Below are positions 1 through 8,862 of a DNA stretch of 64,000 nucleotides, piece after piece. The notes beneath the pieces are model-generated. The model searched no databases. It had not been told where the DNA came from and saw nothing but the letters and a program-made list of their open reading frames with translations. Location: NCBI GenBank assembly GCA_910574805.1, contig CAJTCV010000002.1, positions 248,001-312,000 on the forward strand, in the 5' to 3' direction. Position 1 is the first letter of the stretch. Every line of letters begins with the position of its first letter. The DNA comes from Lachnospiraceae bacterium. Lineage in GTDB: Bacteria > Bacillota > Clostridia > Lachnospirales > Lachnospiraceae. The position numbers and the translations under genes are program-made.

Positions 1-95
1 CCGGTCCCCTCCTTAGCGTCTGTTGTGATATTTTGTATTATCTTTATCTAATATATTTTGATGATTATAATAAGCTAAAAATCATGAGTTGTCAA
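1..95 (-). promoter_or_regulatory. Promoter and ribosome binding site of a minus-strand gene off the left edge
   Basis: Read on the minus strand, a consensus -35 TTGACA (90-95) and a -10 TATTAT (67-72) are separated by exactly 17 bp. A leader of about 50 nt then ends in a strong ribosome binding site AAGGAGG (8-14). No start codon fits before position 1, so the gene must begin just outside the window. The insertion sequence to the right begins 12 bp upstream of this -35 box. Confidence 0.6.
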
Positions 96-98
96 GCA

Positions 99-106
99 GT
101 TAAAAT
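99..106. repeat. Left copy of IS target-site duplication
   Basis: GTTAAAAT directly abuts the left terminal repeat of the insertion sequence. An identical copy abuts the right end at 1696-1703. The matching 8-mers set the exact borders of the element. Confidence 0.85.
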
Positions 107-120
107 CTCGAGTTTCCGCA
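107..120. repeat. Left terminal inverted repeat of the IS
   Basis: CTCGAGTTTCCGCA matches the reverse complement of 1682-1695 (CTTGAGTTTCCGCA) at 13 of 14 positions. The innermost 11 bases are identical. Confidence 0.85.
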
Positions 121-267
121 GTTCCGCTCACAGAACAGCCAATTGGTTACATTGATTATCCACAACTTTAAAAAATGCTTAAAATATAAGGAATCCTTTT
201 CCTTTTTGATGTAAAATTTAATCACCACAAAAAATCTTACCAAACAAAAAAAGAAGGAGGATTCCCT

Positions 268-1536
268 GTGGCTAATTTTACATCAAATACCTGTCAAATG
301 AAACGGGAAATTTTATCTTTTTCCAATAAAATCTCCACAAACCTTCCCAAACCGGAACGCAGATTCCTGGCTGATATGAATTATGGCATTCTTGCCTCTG
401 GCAGCTGCCTTCTGACTGATATCGTTGACCAGCTACACGAACCTTCCCGCAAAATCAATGTCGTTGACCGCCTTTCCCGGCATCTGGCAGAAGGAATCCC
501 CAAAGATGCTCCTGACTCTTACCTGTCACAGGTCAGAAAATGGTGCCCGGACCAGCCTGTCGTCCATATCGATGACAGTGATATTGTGAAGCCTGACGGT
601 TACAGATCTGAGTCCCTCGGATTGGTACGCGACGGTTCTGAAAGCACCGCGTCAAAAAATGTTTACAAAAAGGGATATCTTGTAACAGAAGCCACTGTAC
701 TTACAGCCAGCAGCCATCCCGTCAGTATCTTTTCGGAAATCCATTCTTCAAAAGAGAAGGATTTTACTTCCATCAATGATGTGACCTTCTCCGCCATGGA
801 GCGGGTAGCCGCTTTGTTCAAAAAGGCTTCCTTTATCATGGACCGTGGTTATGATGACAACAAGATGTTTCTGAAACTGGATTCCATGAAACAGGACTAT
901 GTGATTCGCCTGACCTCAAAGCGTAAGCTGCTCTACCGCAATAAATGGGTGCCTGCCACCGAACTCCGTAACCGCAGAAAAGGTAAGGTAAAGCTGCCCC
1001 TGTTTTGCAAAGGAAAGATACATGATGCATATCTTTCCCATGTGAAGGTACAGATCACTGCTTCCAGAAAAGACATTTACCTCGTTCCTGTCTATGGTAT
1101 TACGGAACATCCCATGATGCTCGCAACAAACAGGGACATCCGTTCAACAGACGATGTGATAGAAGCTGCAAAGCTTTATTTTTCCAGATGGAAGATTGAA
1201 GAATACTTCCGCTGTAAAAAACAGATGTTCCAGTTTGAAAATTTCCGGGTCCGGAAACTGAAAGCAGTCAATGCATTAAATTTCTGCCTGACTTTATGCA
1301 TGGCATTTCTGAACCATATTTCCATGAAATCAGAAACGAATGGTCTTAAGGCTGCCATTATAAAGACTGCCATTATAAAGACTGCAGATCCAATCAGGGA
1401 AAAAGTAACATTCAGCTATTACCGGCTGGCAAAAGGCATCTCCGGCATACTGTCGTATGCAAAAGAAGGCATCAGGCTCTGGTTCAGGACAAAGCGTCCT
1501 GCATACCGTCAGATCTGCCTTAAGCTGGTTGTCTGA
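268..1536 (+). CDS. IS4-family DDE transposase
   Basis: This 422-residue transposase catalyses cut-and-paste movement of the surrounding element. The catalytic signature is visible. The first Asp lies in VHIDDSD (D102 or D103), the second in FIMDRGYD (D192), and the IS4 hallmark Y-x2-R-x3-E-x6-K is perfect at Y304, R307, E311 and K318. The GTG start is chosen because AAGAAGGAGG lies 7 nt upstream. A 15-bp tandem duplication at 1352-1381 repeats AIIKT in frame near the C-terminus. It does not break the frame, but it lies after the catalytic domain and may be a recent slippage event. Confidence 0.93.
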   Translation: MANFTSNTCQMKREILSFSNKISTNLPKPERRFLADMNYGILASGSCLLTDIVDQLHEPSRKINVVDRLSRHLAEGIPKDAPDSYLSQVRKWCPDQPVVHIDDSDIVKPDGYRSESLGLVRDGSESTASKNVYKKGYLVTEATVLTASSHPVSIFSEIHSSKEKDFTSINDVTFSAMERVAALFKKASFIMDRGYDDNKMFLKLDSMKQDYVIRLTSKRKLLYRNKWVPATELRNRRKGKVKLPLFCKGKIHDAYLSHVKVQITASRKDIYLVPVYGITEHPMMLATNRDIRSTDDVIEAAKLYFSRWKIEEYFRCKKQMFQFENFRVRKLKAVNALNFCLTLCMAFLNHISMKSETNGLKAAIIKTAIIKTADPIREKVTFSYYRLAKGISGILSYAKEGIRLWFRTKRPAYRQICLKLVV

Positions 1537-1681
1537 ACAAGATAAAAGAATATATCTCCCAAAGTCCGGTTCCGGCGGGGCTTATTAAGGTGTCTCTAAT
1601 CGGGAAACTGCCATTCTTGTCATCTCAAAAATCGAGCAGACTGGCGCCTTGGAAGGATATACGCTTTTTTACTTTACAGTT

Positions 1682-1695
1682 TGCGGAAACTCAAG
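1682..1695. repeat. Right terminal inverted repeat of the IS
   Basis: TGCGGAAACTCAAG is the inverted partner of 107-120, with one mismatch. Confidence 0.85.
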
Positions 1696-1703
1696 GTTAA
1701 AAT
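1696..1703. repeat. Right copy of IS target-site duplication
   Basis: GTTAAAAT is identical to 99-106 and lies directly after the right inverted repeat. Confidence 0.85.
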
Positions 1704-2036
1704 GGCATATATCAGATTATTTTTCACATTCACATCAGAAATTCCGGAAAATAACGAATTGAGAGAACTTTGGAAACAAAAAATGAAGTCATCATTGCGC
1801 AAAAGGAAGAGAACCGGCGTCTTACAGAACAGGTTATTTTCATGAAAAAATATCACTGAAATACCGAAAGAAGCTGGTGATGCATTTTTTGAAGAATATG
1901 GAGCTGTAATAGATTGATATCCGCCGGCAGAAAATTCTGTCTTTGAGAACCCCTGGGAAGCGTGTGAGTATGAACTGCCAGACGGGTATTACCGGGAAAG
2001 ATATAATCTGTACTTGGAGCTGAAGGAAAAGCAACA
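1702..2036 (+). pseudogene. Decayed reading frame next to the IS, unrecognised
   Basis: This stretch has protein-like codon use but no intact frame. An ATG at 1702, which overlaps the target duplication, opens 47 codons (MAYIRLFFTFTSEIPENN...). After a stop, a second frame reads KEAGDAFFEEYGAVID, stop, then YPPAENSVFENPWEACEYE and on to a stop near 2076, inside the 3' end of the opposing regulator gene. Stops and a frame change suggest a relic of an accessory gene. I do not recognise the family. It could also be chance open frames in AT-rich DNA. Confidence 0.3.
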
Positions 2037-2759
2037 TCAGACATGGCGGGTGGCATTGTCCTGGAAGCAGAAATAATCCGGGCGGTGGCGGGACTGGGTG
2101 TATTCAAACATGATCCCGTCTCCGTTGTAGGTCTGGCTGCTGACGACGGCCAGACAGTTGTAATCTCCAAGCTCCAGGTATTTCTCATCGATCTGCGTCA
2201 TCTTCTCCACGGTCATCACCCGCTTGCTGGTCACGATCGCCATGCCCAGCTCCTGCTCCAGATAGGCGTAGATGGAATATTCCGCGATCTCCTTCGTAAG
2301 TCCGGCGACGGCTTCCTTCAGAAAATAGTTGTGATTCAGGATCAGGGGCCTGCCGTCCAGGTAGTGGAGCCGCTGGAGATAATAAAGCTCGGCGCCCGCA
2401 GGGAATCCGGTTCTCCTGGAGACTTTCTGGTCTGCGGTGATCTCCGCAAAGAGCAGGACCCGCGTCTTCGGAGTCTGGTGATTGCGGATGGCGGACTCCC
2501 GGAAAGATTCGATGCCGCCGATGGTAAAAGTAGTCTGAGGGGCGGGCCGGTAGATATTCCGCACGCCCTTGCCCTGCATGGTCTGGACATATCCGTCTGT
2601 CACAAGCGTACTGACGGCCCGGCGCAGCGTGTTGCGGGAGCAGTTGTAGGTCTGAATCAGATGGTTCTCAGAGGGCAGAAGCTCCTGGAATTCATATTCA
2701 CCGGTTTCGATCCGGGTCTTTAAATCTCTGTAAATATCCGCGTATTTTGCTCTTGGCAT
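2037..2759 (-). CDS. GntR-family transcriptional regulator, TreR-like (HutC/UTRA type)
   Basis: A 240-residue repressor-type regulator. Residues about 5-70 form a GntR winged helix-turn-helix (LLPSENHLIQTYNCSRNTLRRAV and the wing VQTMQGKG). Residues about 80-235 form a UTRA ligand-binding domain. The stretches LTKEIAEYSIYAYLEQELG and FEYTQSRHRPDYFCF resemble Bacillus TreR, the trehalose-6-phosphate-responsive repressor, as I recall its sequence. The start is supported by AGGAG 8-12 nt upstream on the minus strand. No trehalose genes are visible nearby, so the effector is uncertain. The 3' end runs into relic DNA next to the IS. Confidence 0.85.
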   Translation of the reverse strand: MPRAKYADIYRDLKTRIETGEYEFQELLPSENHLIQTYNCSRNTLRRAVSTLVTDGYVQTMQGKGVRNIYRPAPQTTFTIGGIESFRESAIRNHQTPKTRVLLFAEITADQKVSRRTGFPAGAELYYLQRLHYLDGRPLILNHNYFLKEAVAGLTKEIAEYSIYAYLEQELGMAIVTSKRVMTVEKMTQIDEKYLELGDYNCLAVVSSQTYNGDGIMFEYTQSRHRPDYFCFQDNATRHV

Positions 2760-2891
2760 GTAGTGTCACTCCTGCTGAATGTTTTTCCGGCCTTTGCCTG
2801 TCCGACTTCTATTATACGCATTCCCCGGGCGCAACTCAACTGTTTTTTATCGCATGTTCTGGAAACCGGCTGGCCGGACAGCATAAAATAC

Positions 2892-2921
2892 TTGTAGACA
2901 GGCAAAGATTTAGAGTATAAT
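2892..2921 (+). promoter_or_regulatory. Sigma-A-type promoter for the D,D-carboxypeptidase gene
   Basis: -35 TTGTAG (2892-2897), 18-bp spacer and a perfect -10 TATAAT (2916-2921). It drives the carboxypeptidase gene about 70 nt downstream and faces away from the GntR gene. Confidence 0.65.
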
Positions 2922-2990
2922 GGGAGCATCCGGCTGCGGCTTTTTGGCAGTGCTTCGCCGGAAAGGAAAGGAAATGAGGTTCTGGAGCAT

Positions 2991-4094
2991 TTGGTGGAAA
3001 ACAGATATGAAGATGATGCTGTGCGCCGGCTGCGGCGGGAGCGCAGGAGGAGAGAGATGCGGCGCAGGAAGAGACGCCGCGCCATGATAAAAAAGATGAT
3101 CCTGTCAGGAATGCTGGCGCTGACGGCGGCTGTGGCGCTTGCGGTCTGGATCAGCAGAGGGAAAGAAGGAGACAGTTTCGGAAAAGGAACCATGCCGCAG
3201 GCGGTGAGAGAGGTGCTGGCGGCAGCGGCGGCAGACCGGCAGGCTGCGCGGGAGGAACAGGAGCAGTCGGAGCGGGCGGAAGAGCCGGCTGCGTACAGCT
3301 ATACGGATGCGGAGGACATGCTGCATCCGGGCAGTGAGCTGATCAGCAGCCACGCCATCCTGGTGGACGTGGACGGAGGAAAGATTCTGGCCGGAAAAGA
3401 AGAGAGAAGCCGGATGGTGCCGGCCTCCATGACCAAGGTGCTGACGCTTCTTACAGCAGTGGAGCAGATTGAGAATCTGGACGACCGGTTTGCGGTGCCC
3501 GCGGAAGCGGTGGATTACAGCTTTAAAAACCGCTGCAGCTGCGCCGGATTTGAGAAAGAAGAGCTGGTGACGGTGAGAGATCTGCTGTACGGCACGGTGC
3601 TGCCCTCCGGGGCGGAGGCGGCCATGGGACTGGCGATCTATGTATCGGGTTCCCAGGAAGCCTTTGTGGAGCTGATGAACGCGAAGCTTGAGGAGCTTGG
3701 CCTGTCAGAGACGGCTCATTTTACCAACTGTGTGGGAGTCTATGGCGAAGATCACTACTGCACGGCCTATGATATGGCAGTCATCATGCAGGCGGCTCTG
3801 GCGGATGAGACCTGCCGGGAGGTGCTGTCAGCCCGCACGTATCTGACGTCCGGGACGGAGCAGCATCCGGAGGGACTGCTTCTGTCCAACTGGTTTTTGA
3901 GACGCATTGAGGATACGGATGTGGGAGACCGTGTGTCCGCGGCCAAGACGGGTTTCGTGAACGAGTCGAAATTCTGTGCGGTCAGTTATGGGACGGACGG
4001 GGAAGGCAGAGGATATATCTGCGTCACGGCGAATGCTCCGGGCAACTGGAAGTGTATCAATGACCATGTCTGGCTGTACAGTCATTTTCTGTGA
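2991..4094 (+). CDS. D-alanyl-D-alanine carboxypeptidase (peptidase S11), membrane-anchored
   Basis: A 367-residue DacF/PBP5-type enzyme predicted to trim the terminal D-Ala from peptidoglycan stem peptides outside the membrane. A very basic N-terminus (RRLRRERRRREMRRRKRRR) precedes one transmembrane segment (about 34-54), giving a signal-anchor topology. The catalytic SxxK is S146-M-T-K149 and the KTG box is K319-T-G. The middle motif, normally SxN, reads S206-G-A208, so the conserved Asn is replaced. The C-terminal PBP5 stalk domain is absent. The TTG start follows a purine-rich ribosome site; a GTG one codon later is an alternative. It is transcribed divergently from the GntR gene. Confidence 0.88.
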   Translation: MVENRYEDDAVRRLRRERRRREMRRRKRRRAMIKKMILSGMLALTAAVALAVWISRGKEGDSFGKGTMPQAVREVLAAAAADRQAAREEQEQSERAEEPAAYSYTDAEDMLHPGSELISSHAILVDVDGGKILAGKEERSRMVPASMTKVLTLLTAVEQIENLDDRFAVPAEAVDYSFKNRCSCAGFEKEELVTVRDLLYGTVLPSGAEAAMGLAIYVSGSQEAFVELMNAKLEELGLSETAHFTNCVGVYGEDHYCTAYDMAVIMQAALADETCREVLSARTYLTSGTEQHPEGLLLSNWFLRRIEDTDVGDRVSAAKTGFVNESKFCAVSYGTDGEGRGYICVTANAPGNWKCINDHVWLYSHFL

Positions 4095-4104
4095 ATTTTC
4101 CTTC

Positions 4105-4133
4105 TTTACCAGATTTTGTGCCTGTGCTATAAT
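4105..4133 (+). promoter_or_regulatory. Promoter of the mutS operon
   Basis: -35 TTTACC (4105-4110), 17-bp spacer, and -10 TATAAT (4128-4133), directly downstream of the preceding gene's stop codon. Confidence 0.7.
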
Positions 4134-4155
4134 GAGCGAAAACAAAAGAGCAGGT

Positions 4156-4178
4156 CCCTGCCTTTGGGAAAGGCGGGG
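4156..4178 (+). other. Hairpin in the mutS leader
   Basis: CCCTGCCTTT and AAAGGCGGGG pair over 10 bp (one G-U) around a GGG loop, about 25 nt upstream of the mutS start. There is no T tract, so it is not a simple terminator. It may stabilise the leader. Confidence 0.45.
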
Positions 4179-4204
4179 CAAATCTGGCAGAGAGAGGGAA
4201 AGCT

Positions 4205-6859
4205 GTGGCGGAACTTACACCAATGATGCAGCAGTACATGAAGACCAAAGAAGAATATAAGGACTGCATCCTTTTCTACCGTCTCGGAGATTTCTACGAG
4301 ATGTTTTTTGATGATGCGAAGATCGTATCGAAGGAACTGGAACTGACGCTGACCGGCAAGAACTGCGGTCTCGAAGAACGGGCGCCCATGTGCGGGGTGC
4401 CTTTTCATGCGGTAGACGGATATCTGAGCAGACTGGTGTCCCGGGGCTACAAGGTCGCCATCTGCGAACAGATGGAAGATCCGGCGCTGGCGAAGGGGCT
4501 GGTGAAGCGGGAAGTCATACGGGTCGTCACTCCGGGGACCAATCTGAATGTCCAGGCGCTGGACGAGTCCAGAAATAATTACATCATGAGCATCGTGTAT
4601 GTCAGTGACCGGTTCGGCATTTCTTTTGCGGATGTGACGACCGGTGATTATTTTGTTACGGAAGTAGATTCTGTGAGAAAGCTTCTGGACGAGATCTGCA
4701 AGTTTTCTCCCAGAGAGATCGTGTGCAATGAAGCGCTGGTGATGAGCGGGATCGATACCGAAGAGCTGAAAGAGCGCCTGGGCATCACCTTGTATTCTCT
4801 GGAAAACTGGTATTTTGACGATGAGCTGTGCCGGAGGGGGCTTCTGGAACATTTTCAGGTAAAGTCCATAGAAGGACTGGGCGTGGGGGATCTTGGCTGC
4901 GGAGTGATCGCAGCGGGAGCGCTCCTCCGGTACCTGACCGAGACCCAGAAGACCTCCCTGAGTCATCTGACCAGGCTTCAGCCCTATGTGTCGGGAAATT
5001 TTATGCTTATTGACAGCTCCAGCAGGAGGAATCTGGAGCTGGTGGAGACGCTTCGGGAGAAACAGAAAAGGGGATCGCTTCTGTGGGTTCTGGATAAGAC
5101 GAAGACGGCCATGGGCGCCAGGATGCTCAGAAGCTTCCTTGAACAGCCTCTGATCGATCCGGAAGAGATTGAGCGGCGGCTTGCGGCTCTGGAGGAGCTG
5201 AACAGCCATCTCATCACCAGAGAGGAGCTGCGGGAATATCTAAGCCCCATCTATGACCTGGAGCGCCTGATCGGGCGTATCAGCTATCAGACGGCCAACC
5301 CCAGGGATCTGATCGCTTTTAAGACCTCTCTGGGGATGCTGCCCCATCTGAAGACCCTGCTGTCGGAACTTGAGAGTCCGCTGCTTCTGGAGATTCAGGA
5401 AGATCTGGACGACCTTCAGGATCTGTACGATCTGATTGAACGGTCCATTCAGGAGGAGCCGCCCATTACGATCCGGGACGGAAATATGATCCGGGACGGT
5501 TATCACGAAGAAGTGGACCGGTTCCGGAAGGCGAAGACAGAAGGGCGGTCCTGGCTGGCACAGATCGAGACAAAGGAGCGGGAGCGGACCGGCATCAAGA
5601 ATCTCCGGATCAAGTTTAACAAAGTATTCGGTTATTATCTGGAGGTGACCAACTCCTACAAAGAGCTGGTGCCGGAGGATTATATCCGGAAGCAGACGCT
5701 GACGAATGCAGAGCGCTATATTACGCCGGAGCTCAAGGAGCTGGAGGATACGATTCTGGGAGCGGAGGAAAAGCTGACGGCTCTGGAATATGAGCTGTTC
5801 ACGGGCATCCGGGATCAGATCGCGGCACAGGTGCTGCGGATCCAGAGGACGGCGAAGGCGGTGGCCAGGCTGGATGTATTTACGGCGCTGGCGTATGTGG
5901 CGGACAAGAATCATTATGTGCGTCCGAAGATCAACCGGCGGGGCCGGATCCAGATCCAGAACGGCCGTCATCCGGTGGTGGAGCAGATGCTCCCGGGGAA
6001 TCTGTTTATTGCCAATGACACCTGTCTGGACAACGACTCCAACCGGATCTCCATCATCACCGGACCAAATATGGCGGGAAAATCCACTTATATGCGGCAG
6101 ACGGCGCTGATCGTGCTTATGGCCCAGGTGGGGAGCTTCGTACCGGCGGAGCAGGCGGATATCGGCATCGTGGACCGGATCTTTACCCGTGTGGGCGCGT
6201 CGGATGACCTGGCCAGCGGGCAGAGTACCTTTATGGTGGAGATGAACGAGGTGTCCAATATCCTGAGAAATGCCACAGCAGACAGCCTGCTGATCCTGGA
6301 TGAGATCGGGCGCGGAACGAGCACTTTCGACGGGCTTTCCATTGCGTGGGCAGTCATCGAACATATTGCGGACCGGAAGCTTCTGGGCGCCAAGACGCTG
6401 TTTGCCACCCACTATCATGAACTGACAGAGCTGGAAGGGACCATGGAAGGGGTAAATAATTACTGTATCGCCGTCAAGGAGAAGGGTGACGACATCGTAT
6501 TTCTCAGGAAAATCGTGAAAGGCGGCGCAGACAGGTCCTACGGGATCCAGGTGGCGAAGCTGGCCGGGGTGCCGGACAGCGTTATCCAGCGTGCGAAGGA
6601 GCTGGTGGAGGAGCTGAGCCAGGCGGATATCTCTGTGAAGGCAAAACACATCGCACAGGAGAGCCGGACGAAGACGAAGCAGAAGGGCAGACAGAAGAAA
6701 TACGACGAGGTGGATCTGGAGCAGATCTCGCTCTTTGACACGGTCAGGGACGATGATGTGGTAAAGGAACTGGAGGAGCTTGACATCTCCAACATGACGC
6801 CCATGGACGCCATGAACACCCTCTACCGGCTGCAGAACAGGTTAAAAAACAGATGGTGA
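4205..6859 (+). CDS. mutS: DNA mismatch repair protein MutS
   Basis: MutS binds base mismatches and small loops, then recruits MutL in an ATP-dependent way. At 884 residues the length is normal for the family. The mismatch-contacting Phe-x-Glu is F30-Y-E32 in GDFYEMFF. The ABC-type ATPase carries Walker A GPNMAGKST (620-628) and Walker B LLILDEIG with D699, followed by the signature-region GRGTSTFDG. The GTG start follows AGAGAGGGA. mutL starts 8 nt downstream, so the two are co-transcribed. Confidence 0.98.
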   Translation: MAELTPMMQQYMKTKEEYKDCILFYRLGDFYEMFFDDAKIVSKELELTLTGKNCGLEERAPMCGVPFHAVDGYLSRLVSRGYKVAICEQMEDPALAKGLVKREVIRVVTPGTNLNVQALDESRNNYIMSIVYVSDRFGISFADVTTGDYFVTEVDSVRKLLDEICKFSPREIVCNEALVMSGIDTEELKERLGITLYSLENWYFDDELCRRGLLEHFQVKSIEGLGVGDLGCGVIAAGALLRYLTETQKTSLSHLTRLQPYVSGNFMLIDSSSRRNLELVETLREKQKRGSLLWVLDKTKTAMGARMLRSFLEQPLIDPEEIERRLAALEELNSHLITREELREYLSPIYDLERLIGRISYQTANPRDLIAFKTSLGMLPHLKTLLSELESPLLLEIQEDLDDLQDLYDLIERSIQEEPPITIRDGNMIRDGYHEEVDRFRKAKTEGRSWLAQIETKERERTGIKNLRIKFNKVFGYYLEVTNSYKELVPEDYIRKQTLTNAERYITPELKELEDTILGAEEKLTALEYELFTGIRDQIAAQVLRIQRTAKAVARLDVFTALAYVADKNHYVRPKINRRGRIQIQNGRHPVVEQMLPGNLFIANDTCLDNDSNRISIITGPNMAGKSTYMRQTALIVLMAQVGSFVPAEQADIGIVDRIFTRVGASDDLASGQSTFMVEMNEVSNILRNATADSLLILDEIGRGTSTFDGLSIAWAVIEHIADRKLLGAKTLFATHYHELTELEGTMEGVNNYCIAVKEKGDDIVFLRKIVKGGADRSYGIQVAKLAGVPDSVIQRAKELVEELSQADISVKAKHIAQESRTKTKQKGRQKKYDEVDLEQISLFDTVRDDDVVKELEELDISNMTPMDAMNTLYRLQNRLKNRW

Positions 6860-6867
6860 GAGAATAA

Positions 6868-8862
6868 ATGGGAAAGATCACGGTATTGGACCAGCAGACG
6901 ATCGACAAGATCGCTGCGGGTGAGGTTGTGGAGCGGCCGGCTTCTGTGGTAAAGGAGCTGGTGGAAAATGCGGTGGACGCGGGGGCCACTCAGATCACCG
7001 CAGAGATCCGGGAGGGCGGTATCGGCTATATCCGGATCACGGACAATGGAAGCGGAATGGAGAGAGAGGATATTCCGCTGGCGTTTCTGCGTCATTCCAC
7101 CAGCAAGATCCGGAGTGCGGAGGATCTGTCAGGCGTCCGCTCTCTTGGGTTCCGGGGAGAAGCGCTGTCCAGCATCTCGGCCGTGTCCATGGTGGAACTG
7201 ATTACAAAGACCAGAGAGCAGGCGCTGGGAAGCCGCTGCTGTGTGGAGGGAGGCGTGCAGAAGGCGCCGGAAGAGATCGGGGCGCCGGAAGGGACCACGT
7301 TTATCATCCGGAATCTGTTCTATAACACGCCGGCAAGGAAGAAATTTCTGAAAACAGAGATGACCGAGGCGGCGGCCATCCATGAGATGATGACCCATCT
7401 GGCGCTGTCTCATCCGGAGATCGCCTTCAAGGTCATCATCAACGGCCAGATGAAGCTTGGGACCGCCGGGAACGGAAGCCTGAAGGATGTGATCTACCAT
7501 ATCTATGGAAGAGAGATTGCACTGCGGCTGCTGGAGGTGGACCGGACGGCGGGGCCGCTTGGCATTACCGGATATATCGGGAAGCCGGAGATCTCCAGAG
7601 GAAACCGGAATTATGAAAATTATTTTGTCAACGGCAGGTATGTGAAGAGCAGGATCATTGCCAGGGGAATCGAGGACGGGTATAAATCTTTTATGATGCA
7701 GCGCCGGTATCCCTTCGTGTGTCTGAATCTCAGGATCGATGGGAAGCTTCTGGATGTAAATGTGCATCCTTCAAAGATGGAGCTTCGGTTCAGCGACCAG
7801 AATCTGGTCTATGATGCGGTACGGCAGGCGGTGGCGGACACCCTGTCCGGCAGAGAACTGATTCCGGAGGTGACGCTTGCCGAAGGGAGCAGGAAGGGCA
7901 TTTTGGGGGCAGCAGAGCCCGCCCCCAAAGAGGAGAAGGGACAGCCGCCAAAGAAGCAGCCTCCTCTGGAGAAGATATGGAAGACGCCGGAACCGGCGAA
8001 GGGGCCGGTGAAACCGGAGGATCCGGATCTGGAATATTTTCTGGCAGAGATGCGCAGGCGTGTGGAGGACCGCCACCGCCGGCAGGAAAAACCGGTGCTG
8101 CGGGAAGAAAACGGATACCGGGCCGGGGCGGACATAGAAGCGCCGGTACAGAAAGCCGGGATGGACAGTGAAGCGCCGGGCAGACAGAAAGAGCCGGTGC
8201 AGAAGACAGGGAACCAGACGGCAGCAGCACCGGAGCCGGAGCAGATGGAGCTGTTTGACGGGAAGCTTTTGTCAAAAGAAGCTGCCGTCCGGCACACGAT
8301 CATCGGACAGCTCTTTGATACCTACTGGCTGGTGCAGTATGGAGATAAGCTGTATATCATCGACCAGCATGCGGCTCATGAAAAGGTTCTCTATGAACGG
8401 CTGATGAAGGATCTGGAGGCGCGTACCTTTCAGTCCCAGCTCCTGTCGCCTCCCGTCATTCTGAACCTCAGCATGACAGAAGAACAGGTGTTCGGAAAAT
8501 ACAGAGAATATTTTGCCCGTATGGGATTTGAGATCGAGGGATTCGGCGAGCGCACCCATGCAGTGCGGGCGGTACCGGCGAATCTGCCGGGGATCGGACA
8601 GGCGGATATCCTGACGGAGCTCATCGACAGTCTGTCAGAGCTTCCGGGAAATGTCAGCTCCGGATCGCTTCTGGACAAGGTGGCGTCCATGTCCTGCAGG
8701 GCGGCCGTCAAAGGTAACCACCGGATGTCCTCCATGGAAGCGAAGGCGCTGATCGACGAGCTGCTGACTCTGGAGAATCCATACAACTGCCCTCACGGAC
8801 GCCCCACGATCATCTCCATGTCCAGATATGAGCTGGAGAAAAAATTCAAGAGGATTGTATGA
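6868..8862 (+). CDS. mutL: DNA mismatch repair endonuclease MutL
   Basis: A 664-residue GHKL ATPase that couples MutS recognition to strand incision. The N-terminal ATPase shows E30/N34 (ELVENAVDAG) and GFRGEA (94-99). A Pro/Lys/Glu-rich linker of about 120 residues (around 345-465) separates it from the C-terminal dimerisation domain. That domain carries D499-QHAAH-E505-x4-E510, the metal-binding DQHA(x)2E(x)4E motif of MutL proteins that nick DNA themselves in bacteria without MutH. The stop codon overlaps the miaA start as ATGA. Confidence 0.98.
   Translation: MGKITVLDQQTIDKIAAGEVVERPASVVKELVENAVDAGATQITAEIREGGIGYIRITDNGSGMEREDIPLAFLRHSTSKIRSAEDLSGVRSLGFRGEALSSISAVSMVELITKTREQALGSRCCVEGGVQKAPEEIGAPEGTTFIIRNLFYNTPARKKFLKTEMTEAAAIHEMMTHLALSHPEIAFKVIINGQMKLGTAGNGSLKDVIYHIYGREIALRLLEVDRTAGPLGITGYIGKPEISRGNRNYENYFVNGRYVKSRIIARGIEDGYKSFMMQRRYPFVCLNLRIDGKLLDVNVHPSKMELRFSDQNLVYDAVRQAVADTLSGRELIPEVTLAEGSRKGILGAAEPAPKEEKGQPPKKQPPLEKIWKTPEPAKGPVKPEDPDLEYFLAEMRRRVEDRHRRQEKPVLREENGYRAGADIEAPVQKAGMDSEAPGRQKEPVQKTGNQTAAAPEPEQMELFDGKLLSKEAAVRHTIIGQLFDTYWLVQYGDKLYIIDQHAAHEKVLYERLMKDLEARTFQSQLLSPPVILNLSMTEEQVFGKYREYFARMGFEIEGFGERTHAVRAVPANLPGIGQADILTELIDSLSELPGNVSSGSLLDKVASMSCRAAVKGNHRMSSMEAKALIDELLTLENPYNCPHGRPTIISMSRYELEKKFKRIV

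Larger units (their letters stand above)
107..1695 (+). mobile_element. Complete IS4-family insertion sequence (1589 bp)
   Basis: The element has a single full-length transposase gene, 14-bp terminal inverted repeats with one mismatch, and an 8-bp direct repeat GTTAAAAT on both flanks. Both the reading frame and the ends are intact, so the copy looks recent and possibly still active. Its AT content is visibly higher than that of the surrounding chromosome. About 160 nt on each side of the transposase gene are non-coding. The exact IS name cannot be given without a database comparison. Confidence 0.9.

Noticed and set aside
2930-2961. Hairpin CCGGC/GCCGG with an internal T run before the carboxypeptidase gene
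   Set aside because: The stem is short, the T run lies in the loop rather than after the stem, and no known regulatory RNA fits.
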